Of a DNA stretch of 64,000 nucleotides, positions 57,727 through 64,000 are shown in pieces. Numbering within the stretch: position 1 is the first letter of the stretch; every line of letters starts with the position of its first letter. The stretch is from Acinetobacter gandensis (lineage in GTDB: Bacteria; Pseudomonadota; Gammaproteobacteria; Pseudomonadales; Moraxellaceae). The DNA lies in the NCBI RefSeq assembly GCF_001678755.1, contig NZ_LZDS01000012.1, positions 124,001 to 188,000 of the forward strand. Direction: 5' to 3'. The notes beneath the pieces are model-generated. The model did no database searches, was not told where the DNA came from, and saw nothing but the letters and a program-made list of their open reading frames with translations. The translations under genes and the position numbers were made by a program.

Positions 57727-57755
57727 TTTACAACATATGCACTTTTACTTATATA
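57727..57755 (+). promoter_or_regulatory. metY promoter
   Basis: TTTACA (57727-57732) and TATATA (57750-57755) are spaced 17 nt. The start codon lies about 45 nt after the expected start site. The MetR-like palindrome ends just before the -35. Confidence 0.55.
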
Positions 57756-57803
57756 AATAAATGATAGACTGATTAAAAATTAACTCACAAAGATGAAGTA
57801 AAC

Positions 57804-59081
57804 ATGACATATAAAGATGAAACTTTAGCGATTCACGCAGGGTATACCCCGGAAGCAACCACCAAAGCTGTTGCGGTTCCGATCTATCAAACAACATCAT
57901 ATTCGTTTGATAATACTCAACATGGGGCAGATTTATTTGATTTAAAAGTTCAGGGTAATATCTACACCCGTATTATGAACCCAACCACTGCAGTGCTAGA
58001 ACAACGTGTTGCAGCACTCGAAGGTGGTATTGGTGCATTGGCTTTGGCTTCAGGTATGGCGGCAATCACCTATGCCATCCAAACCATTGCCGAAGCAGGT
58101 GACAATATTGCTTCCGTTTCGACGCTTTATGGTGGCACATATAATTTATTTGCCCATACCCTACCAAAGCAAGGCATTGAAGTTCGATTTTTCGATTATC
58201 AAAATCCCGAAGCCCTGCGTAGCCTCATTGATGAAAAGACCAAACTGGTTTTTGTCGAGTCGATTGGCAATCCACTTGGCAATATTATTGATTTAGAAGC
58301 CATTGCAAAAATTGCGCATGAATATGGTGTGCCTGTCATTGTTGACAATACGGTTGCAACTCCAGTCCTGCAAAAGTCTTTTGAATTTGGTGCCGATATT
58401 GTGGTGCATTCATTGACCAAATACATTGGGGGTCATGGTAATTCCATTGGTGGCATTATTATCGATAGCGGTAAATTTCCATGGGGTAAATACCCTGAGC
58501 GCTTTAAAGCATTGAATACACCTGATCCAAGTTATCACGGTGTCAACTATGTCGAGGCATTAGGCGAAGCCGCTTACATTGCCCGTGCACGCGTAGTGCC
58601 ACTACGTAATACCGGTGCTGCGATTAGCCCACATAATGTTTTTTTGATTCTGCAAGGCTTGGAAACTTTAAGTTTACGTATGGAACGCCATACTGAAAAT
58701 GCGCAAAAAATTGCAGAGTATTTGCAAGCGCATCCAAAAGTGAAATGGGTCAATTACGCAGGTTTAAAAGATCATCCGCAGCACGCTTTGGCGCAAAAAT
58801 ATGTGAAAGGAAAACCTTCAGCTATTCTCTCTTTTGGCGTACAAGATGGTCTTGCAGGGGGCACACGCTTCATTGATGCGCTGCAACTCTTTACACGTTT
58901 GGTCAATATTGGCGATGCGAAAAGCTTAGCGTGTCATCCAGCAACAACCACGCATCGCCAACTTAATGAAGAAGAATTAAAAGCAGCTGGAGTAAGCATC
59001 GATATGGTTCGTCTGTCGATAGGCATTGAGCATGCTGATGATTTAATTGCAGATTTAGAGCAAGCATTGGCTCAAGTTTAA
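57804..59081 (+). CDS. metY: O-acetylhomoserine sulfhydrylase (aminocarboxypropyltransferase)
   Basis: Makes homocysteine from O-acetylhomoserine and sulfide, a direct sulfhydrylation route to methionine. The 425-residue protein is a Cys/Met-metabolism PLP enzyme with Lys206 in [12 protein letters not shown] for the cofactor, [32 protein letters not shown]-type residues and [15 protein letters not shown] at the end. The length and the insertion around [20 protein letters not shown] favour MetY over MetB. Its neighbour ettA is divergent. The sulfate-binding genes about 8 kb away belong to the same metabolism. Confidence 0.93.
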   Translation: MTYKDETLAIHAGYTPEATTKAVAVPIYQTTSYSFDNTQHGADLFDLKVQGNIYTRIMNPTTAVLEQRVAALEGGIGALALASGMAAITYAIQTIAEAGDNIASVSTLYGGTYNLFAHTLPKQGIEVRFFDYQNPEALRSLIDEKTKLVFVESIGNPLGNIIDLEAIAKIAHEYGVPVIVDNTVATPVLQKSFEFGADIVVHSLTKYIGGHGNSIGGIIIDSGKFPWGKYPERFKALNTPDPSYHGVNYVEALGEAAYIARARVVPLRNTGAAISPHNVFLILQGLETLSLRMERHTENAQKIAEYLQAHPKVKWVNYAGLKDHPQHALAQKYVKGKPSAILSFGVQDGLAGGTRFIDALQLFTRLVNIGDAKSLACHPATTTHRQLNEEELKAAGVSIDMVRLSIGIEHADDLIADLEQALAQV

Positions 59082-59499
59082 ATTAGAAAAATCAACAAGG
59101 CCTCTGTATTGAGGCCTTTTTTGTATGAATTAAAAATCTATTTCTCTTACTTTTCAAAAATTAAATTACTAAAAATTTCATTTTAAAAACTGCTCAAATA
59201 AACAGCACGGTCATCCGTATGCCATTTACAAATTTAGATTTATTATTTTGACTAAAATATTTGTATCTATGCTTTGCTAGAAAGCGCTTCTCTTTCACGG
59301 ATTTATATGCTAAAAATCGCTTAACGCGCTATTTTATTTTAGAGTAAAAACTCTAAATTACACTGGATTATCAATAACTTATATTCTAGCTTTTTTTATT
59401 TAAATCGTTATCATACAGCTCATCAAAAATAGCCTTCCGCTTGACGCCAACAGGCCGATAAATGACTACAAAAATATGGATTGAACAGGGAACCTTATT
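59082..59499. other. Non-coding stretch between metY and acr1
   Basis: 418 nt. A terminator for metY lies at 59097-59122 (AAGGCCTC with GAGGCCTT, TGTATT loop, T run). The rest is AT-rich and must hold the acr1 promoter. No gene or clear operator is seen. Confidence 0.6.
59097..59122 (+). terminator. Terminator after metY
   Basis: AAGGCCTC (59097-59104) and GAGGCCTT (59111-59118) with a TGTATT loop, followed by a T run. Confidence 0.88.
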
Positions 59500-60387
59500 G
59501 TGAATTCAAGACTCGAAAACCGCTTTGTTGACCGTGTAAACGGCAAAACCATTTTGATCACAGGTGCATCTAGTGGTATTGGTTTAACCACAGCTCATCG
59601 CCTTGCCAATGCAGGTGCTCATGTTCTATTGGTTGCTCGTACCAAAGAAACGCTGGATGCCGTTAAACAAGAAATTGAAGCCAGTGGTGGTAAGGCTGAT
59701 GTCTTTCCATGTGACTTAAATGATATGGATTCGATTGATGCCGTTGCACAACAGATTTTAGCGTCAGTCGATCACATTGATATTCTGATTAATAATGCAG
59801 GCCGTTCAATTCGTCGTGCTGTGCACGAATCTACGGATCGCTTCCACGACTTTGAACGTACCATGCAGTTAAATTATTTTGGTGCTGTACGTTTAGTGAT
59901 GAATTTATTGCCTAAAATGATGATTCGTCGTGAAGGCCACATTATCAATATCAGTTCGATTGGAGTGTTGGCGAATGCAACGCGCTTCTCTGCTTATGTA
60001 GCTTCGAAGGCCGCGTTAGACGCGTTTAGTCGTTGTTTAAGTGCAGAAGTTCATTCTCACAACATTGCAATTACTTCGGTGTATATGCCTTTGGTTCGTA
60101 CACCAATGATTGCACCAACAAAAATTTATAAATACGTACCAACACTTTCGCCAGAACAAGCTGCTGATTTAATTGCATATGCGATTGTAAAACGCCCGAA
60201 AAAAGTGGCAACAAATTTGGGACGCTTGGCATCCATTACCTACTCTATCGCGCCGGACATCAACAACAAACTCATGTCGATTGGTTATAACCTATTCCCA
60301 AGCTCTTCTGCCTCTGTTGGACAACAACAAAAGTTGAATTGGGTACAAAAAGCATATGCTCGCTTATTCCCGGGTGAGCATTGGTAA
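59500..60387 (+). CDS. acr1: Fatty acyl-CoA reductase Acr1
   Basis: A 295-residue short-chain dehydrogenase, the length of Acr1 in Acinetobacter, which reduces long-chain acyl-CoA to the aldehyde with NADPH and feeds wax-ester synthesis. The cofactor site is TGASSGIG (residues 21-28). NNAGRSIRRAVHES and the catalytic S153, Y166 and K170 (SSIGVLANATRFSAYVASK) are intact. The C-terminal half, with YMPLVRTPMIAPTKIYKYVPTLSPEQAADLIAYAIVKRP, agrees with my memory of Acr1. The start is a GTG; AGGG lies about 10 nt upstream. Separately transcribed. Confidence 0.88.
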   Translation: MNSRLENRFVDRVNGKTILITGASSGIGLTTAHRLANAGAHVLLVARTKETLDAVKQEIEASGGKADVFPCDLNDMDSIDAVAQQILASVDHIDILINNAGRSIRRAVHESTDRFHDFERTMQLNYFGAVRLVMNLLPKMMIRREGHIINISSIGVLANATRFSAYVASKAALDAFSRCLSAEVHSHNIAITSVYMPLVRTPMIAPTKIYKYVPTLSPEQAADLIAYAIVKRPKKVATNLGRLASITYSIAPDINNKLMSIGYNLFPSSSASVGQQQKLNWVQKAYARLFPGEHW

Positions 60388-60412
60388 TCAGCTAACCCAC
60401 CAAATAATTTAA

Positions 60413-60436
60413 AAGTCCCATTTGGGACTTTTTTTT
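60413..60436 (+). terminator. Terminator after acr1
   Basis: AAGTCCC (60413-60419) and GGGACTT (60424-60430) with an ATTT loop and a T run. Confidence 0.88.
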
Positions 60437-60508
60437 ATTCGTCTTGAGTGTGCTTTTTTGCTAGATTGAAGCTATAGCTTAAAATAATGACTTAACTCGA
60501 TCAAAAGA

Positions 60509-61819
60509 ATGAAAAATCTAAATATTGCTATTATTGGTGCAGGTACGGCAGGTTTAGCTGCTGCATCACTCCTAGCAGCACAAGGTCATCACATCCATCT
60601 GTATGAAAAAGTCAGTGAACTTGAGCCTGTGGGTGCAGGATTACTGTTACAACCCGCTGGACTCGCCGTTTTTGAACATCTGGGTGTATTAGAACATGCA
60701 CTGACACTGGGTACGATGGTCAGCGGTTTAGAAGGCCAACTTTCTGGTGGTGACCTGCTGATTAATAGCCATTATAAACAAGCAGATCCACGTTTCTATG
60801 GTTTAGGGATTCACCGTGCCACCTTATGTCATGTACTCGAGTCCAAAGCCCGTGAATATACCAATCATATCGAATGGCATATGCAGCACGAGATTGCTGA
60901 GTTAGAGCAACGAGATGATAGCGTCAGTTTAATTGGAACAACTCAGGGCTATTCATTCACCCACCGTTGTGATTTGGTACTGATCGCCAATGGCGCACGT
61001 AGCCAACTTCGGCCACAGACATGGGTTAAGTTAAATAAGCCTTATCCATGGGGTGCCAAGTGGATTATTGTGCCGGAATGTGAAGTACTTAACCCTCAAA
61101 TCCTACATCAGTTCTATCATCGCTCGAACATCATGATGGGTGTTATGCCCACAGGAGCGGTTCCGAATCAGCCTGAACAACGCCTCTCGAGTATTTTTTG
61201 GAGTTTGCCAAGCAATCAACTTGAAAGTTTTCTACAAACACCAAAACAGCAACAACAATGGCTGCATGATGTTTCAAAACATTGGCCTAAAGTAGCCGAA
61301 TGGCTAGAACATCTCATTCCACACGCAGATCATCAGCAAGCTTGGCTCTCGGCCAACTATCGTGATGTGGTTTTAAGTAAACTTGGCGAGGGTCGAATTG
61401 GTCTAATGGGTGACGCAGCACATGCCATGAGCCCTCAACTTGGACAAGGCGCCAATATGGCTTTACTAGATGCATGGGCGATCAGCCAGGCCGTAATGCA
61501 AATAAGCCAAAGTAATCAGGAATTCAACCACGAAGCGCTTTGGCAGCGATATCATGAACTGCGCCTATCATCGGTTCGTTTTTATCAATTTTTTAGTCGC
61601 TTACTAACGCCATTTTATCAGTCGAATCATGCTTGGACGGGCCCCTTACGTGATCTTTCTTTTCGCGCAATGTATCAACTGCCCTTTTTCCGTAAGGAAA
61701 TGGCCATCACCATTTCAGGACTAAAAACAGGTGCATTTGGACAAATGAATTATGCTGATATTGCGCGTAGACCCATCATTCAGACCAACGAGCTACTTGT
61801 CGATTTAAAATTTGATTAA
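60509..61819 (+). CDS. FAD-dependent monooxygenase (PHBH fold)
   Basis: A 436-residue flavoprotein of the UbiH/salicylate-hydroxylase class. The N-terminal FAD motif is IAIIGAGTAGLAAASLLAAQG, followed by LYEKVSELEPVGAGLLLQPAGLAVFEHLGV. The second FAD motif, RIGLMGDAAHAMSPQLGQGANMALLDAWAIS, is clear. HRATLCHVLESKA is at the expected place. The substrate is not shown. It lies after acr1 on the same strand but a terminator separates them, so a shared pathway is only a guess. Confidence 0.85.
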   Translation: MKNLNIAIIGAGTAGLAAASLLAAQGHHIHLYEKVSELEPVGAGLLLQPAGLAVFEHLGVLEHALTLGTMVSGLEGQLSGGDLLINSHYKQADPRFYGLGIHRATLCHVLESKAREYTNHIEWHMQHEIAELEQRDDSVSLIGTTQGYSFTHRCDLVLIANGARSQLRPQTWVKLNKPYPWGAKWIIVPECEVLNPQILHQFYHRSNIMMGVMPTGAVPNQPEQRLSSIFWSLPSNQLESFLQTPKQQQQWLHDVSKHWPKVAEWLEHLIPHADHQQAWLSANYRDVVLSKLGEGRIGLMGDAAHAMSPQLGQGANMALLDAWAISQAVMQISQSNQEFNHEALWQRYHELRLSSVRFYQFFSRLLTPFYQSNHAWTGPLRDLSFRAMYQLPFFRKEMAITISGLKTGAFGQMNYADIARRPIIQTNELLVDLKFD

Positions 61820-61916
61820 GATTTAACTCCCCATCAAAGACACGATGGCTTACACTATGGGGTTGCTACTGACCTTGTAGCTTTTTAATTTTTGAATATT
61901 ATTTGGTGAAATTCTC

Positions 61917-62699
61917 ATGAACAACGTGCAATGGCTCGATGAAGTAAAATTTAACGAACAAGGCTTAGTGCCTGCTATTGCACAGCATCATCAAACAGGT
62001 CGAGTGTTGATGGTGGCATGGATGAACCGTGAAGCTTTAGCGCTAACTGCTGAGAAAAACCAAGCGGTGTATTTCTCACGTTCACGCAATAAGTTATGGC
62101 ACAAAGGCGAAGAGTCTGGTCATTTTCAAACTGTACATGAAATCCGCTTAGACTGTGATGCGGATGTGATCATTCTACAAATTGAGCAGCATGGTGGTAT
62201 CGCCTGTCATACCGGTCGTGAATCTTGCTTTTACCGCAAATTGACACCAAATGGTTGGGAAATTGTGGATGCACAAATTAAAGACCCAAGCCAAATTTAT
62301 GGTGAGAAATCAACAAATCCACATACGCTTGCTATGAATGCCTCAAATGCGACTTCAGAGCAAGTAGATGTTCTGTCATACCTAGGTCAGATGATGGCGG
62401 AGCGTAAAAAAGCGGATCCAGATTCATCTTATGTGGCGAAGTTGTACCATAAAGGCCTAAACAAGATTTTAGAAAAAGTCGGCGAAGAAAGTGTTGAAAC
62501 CATTATTTCTGCCAAAGACTTTAAAAATGAAGCCAACGAAGATCATAAAAATGATTTGATCTATGAAGTGGCTGATTTATGGTTCCATACCATTGTGATG
62601 TTAGGTTACTTCGACCTCGACCCTCAATTGGTGTTAAATGAATTGGCACGCCGTCAAGGTTTATCAGGTTTGGTTGAAAAAGCCAACCGTAGTCACTAA
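61917..62699 (+). CDS. hisIE: Bifunctional HisI/HisE (phosphoribosyl-AMP cyclohydrolase / phosphoribosyl-ATP pyrophosphatase)
   Basis: Catalyses steps 2 and 3 of histidine synthesis. The HisI half (about 1-130) has [66 protein letters not shown], with the zinc and substrate cysteines. The HisE half (about 145-260) has [25 protein letters not shown] and [19 protein letters not shown]. The fused form is found in many gammaproteobacteria. A helicase gene starts 10 nt after the stop. Confidence 0.95.
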   Translation: MNNVQWLDEVKFNEQGLVPAIAQHHQTGRVLMVAWMNREALALTAEKNQAVYFSRSRNKLWHKGEESGHFQTVHEIRLDCDADVIILQIEQHGGIACHTGRESCFYRKLTPNGWEIVDAQIKDPSQIYGEKSTNPHTLAMNASNATSEQVDVLSYLGQMMAERKKADPDSSYVAKLYHKGLNKILEKVGEESVETIISAKDFKNEANEDHKNDLIYEVADLWFHTIVMLGYFDLDPQLVLNELARRQGLSGLVEKANRSH

Positions 62700-62708
62700 G
62701 TCTTGCCT

Positions 62709-64000
62709 GTGTCAGATATTAAGAAACCGACCGCCACCTATGAGCAAGCAACTGCCATAGATAACGCACGCTTGGGCAAATCTTTTAAAGTGATTGCCTA
62801 TGCTGGCACAGGTAAAACCACCACACTGCAAATGATCAGTGATGCCATGCCGCAGCGGCGTGGTATGTACTTGGCATTCAATAAAGCCATTGCGACTGAG
62901 GCACAAAACCGTTTTCACAACCATGTTGACTGTCGTACGTTCCACTCTTTGGCCTATCGCAGTGTTCCACGTGGAGTGACGGATAAACTACGCTTACCCC
63001 GTTTAAGCCCAAGTTTTATTGCCAAAGAATATCGTCTTAGCCCAATTACCTTACGTCGCATGATGGGTGGACGCTATGAAAAATATGTGTTGATGCCGTC
63101 ACGCCTTGCTAGTTTGGTGGCTAATGCTGTGAGTTATTTCTGCTCCACCAGTTCACAGTACCCAGCTCCACGCCATTTACAAGCGCCGAGTTGGTTACAT
63201 CCAGATGATATTACTGAATTACAAAAGCATTTATATCCAGCTGTAGAACGACGTTGGCTCGAATCCATCGATCCAAATCATGCTGCGGGGATTGGTCATG
63301 ACATTTACCTAAAATTATGGGCTTTGTCTGAACCGAATATTCCTGCCGATTATGTCTTGTTTGATGAAGCACAAGACGCTGATCCATTAATGCTGGGAAT
63401 TTTACTTAAACAACGTAATACCCAAGTTATTTATGTCGGTGACGCACACCAACAAATTTATGCATGGCGTGGCGCTGTCAACGCGATGCAGCAATTACCC
63501 TTACCCGAGTCTCGTCTAACAACATCATTTCGTTTTGGTGAAGAAATTGCTTTTAACGCCAATGCCTTACTAGGCGCACTCAATGAGACAGTGCCTTTAC
63601 TTGGCAATCCACATGTCAATTCCAAAGTGGTCAACAAGCCCCACACCAAAATGCGGGATGCTATTTTATGTCGCACCAATGCACGTGCCATGGAATTACT
63701 CTTAGCAGGATTAGTCAAAGGCGAGAAAGTAAGTCTACAAGCCGATCATGCACGATTAAATCGTTTTGTTGATGCAGCCGCGATGCTGAAACAAGGCAAG
63801 CGTGTGGTCGATGTACCTGAATTGGCATGGTTTAACTCATGGCATGATGTACATGAATACTGCGAAACCAATGATGGTAGTGACATTAAGCCCTTGGTGA
63901 AATTGGTCGACGATCACGGTACAGATCCGCTCAAAAAAGCATTAGCGAAAATTACCCCAATTGATCAAGCTGATTACATCATTTCGACTGCACATAAAGC
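62709..64000 (+). CDS. UvrD/Rep-type ATP-dependent helicase, cut by the window end
   Basis: An open frame runs from a GTG at 62709 to the window edge. It begins VSDIKKPTATYEQATAIDNA and has the Walker A loop IAYAGTGKTTTL, TFHSLAYRSV (motif Ib), VLFDEAQDADPL (motif II), VGDAHQQIYAWRGA (motif III) and LTTSFRFGEEIA (motif IV). It ends in DYIISTAHKA, the start of motif V. It resembles superfamily 1 helicases of the UvrD or Fbh1 kind, which act on DNA repair intermediates. The GTG lies 10 nt after hisIE and has no clear Shine-Dalgarno. The 3' end is missing. Confidence 0.85.
   Translation, partial: MSDIKKPTATYEQATAIDNARLGKSFKVIAYAGTGKTTTLQMISDAMPQRRGMYLAFNKAIATEAQNRFHNHVDCRTFHSLAYRSVPRGVTDKLRLPRLSPSFIAKEYRLSPITLRRMMGGRYEKYVLMPSRLASLVANAVSYFCSTSSQYPAPRHLQAPSWLHPDDITELQKHLYPAVERRWLESIDPNHAAGIGHDIYLKLWALSEPNIPADYVLFDEAQDADPLMLGILLKQRNTQVIYVGDAHQQIYAWRGAVNAMQQLPLPESRLTTSFRFGEEIAFNANALLGALNETVPLLGNPHVNSKVVNKPHTKMRDAILCRTNARAMELLLAGLVKGEKVSLQADHARLNRFVDAAAMLKQGKRVVDVPELAWFNSWHDVHEYCETNDGSDIKPLVKLVDDHGTDPLKKALAKITPIDQADYIISTAHK

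Noticed and set aside
57486-57803. SAM riboswitch before metY
   Set aside because: No conserved riboswitch core or terminator/antiterminator pair is visible. The region is better explained by a palindrome and a promoter.

Overview
The window looks like chromosomal DNA of an Acinetobacter species (Moraxellaceae). The base composition is AT-rich. The minor-pilin genes sit in one operon with a large PilY1/ComC protein. The SpoT-type protein has a decayed synthetase half, the dcw cluster stops at mraY, and there is a 295-residue acyl reductase that I recognise as Acr1, a protein of Acinetobacter wax-ester metabolism. I cannot name the species. Most of the window is core chromosome with few signs of mobile DNA.

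Layout. 0.2-3.6 kb: three tandem secreted lipase genes, the third broken by one in-frame stop. 3.6-5.8 kb: rplS-trmD-rimM-rpsP on the minus strand. 5.9-12.9 kb: a minus-strand type IV pilus operon (fimU, pilV, pilW, pilX, pilY1/comC and two pilin-like genes). 13.1-19.1 kb: ispH, then gmk, rpoZ, spoT, ridA, bfd and a bacterioferritin gene. 19.1-19.5 kb: a decayed IS3-type fragment. 19.5-23.3 kb, minus strand: a major-pilin-like gene behind a sigma-54 promoter, two TPM-domain genes with lemA, and a frameshifted ferritin-like metal-hydrolase gene. 23.6-29.5 kb: gltD-gltB. 30.0-37.7 kb: pilMNOPQ-aroK-aroB and a DamX-like SPOR gene. 37.9-40.4 kb: divergent ponA. 40.5-48.5 kb: rlmA and the cell-wall genes rsmH-ftsL-ftsI-murE-murF-mraY. 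48.7-51.7 kb: two sulfate-binding-protein paralogues and a small exported protein. 51.8-57.5 kb: gltX, tRNA-Glu, a zinc-ribbon membrane protein, a cation diffusion facilitator, a Sel1-repeat protein and ettA. 57.8-64.0 kb, plus strand: metY behind a MetR-like palindrome, acr1, a FAD monooxygenase, hisIE and the start of a UvrD-type helicase that runs off the end.

How the genes work together. Three separate blocks supply a type IV pilus and DNA-uptake machine: the minor-pilin/PilY1 tip complex, the pilin subunit, and the PilMNOP alignment complex with the PilQ secretin. Two blocks serve envelope growth: ponA, and the ftsI/mur/mraY genes. An iron-storage pair (bfd, bfr) lies behind a Fur-box promoter. 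Its bacterioferritin keeps the haem methionine but lacks most of the ferroxidase ligands.

I found no CRISPR array, prophage, toxin-antitoxin pair or defence island, and nothing I would call a wholly new system. The best leads are the regulatory and decay signals: the MetR-like palindrome before metY, the sigma-54 promoter plus 13-bp inverted repeat before the pilin gene, the shared GTATATC/GATATAC stems before ponA and the Sel1 gene, the haem-only bacterioferritin, and the two genes each broken by a single base change.
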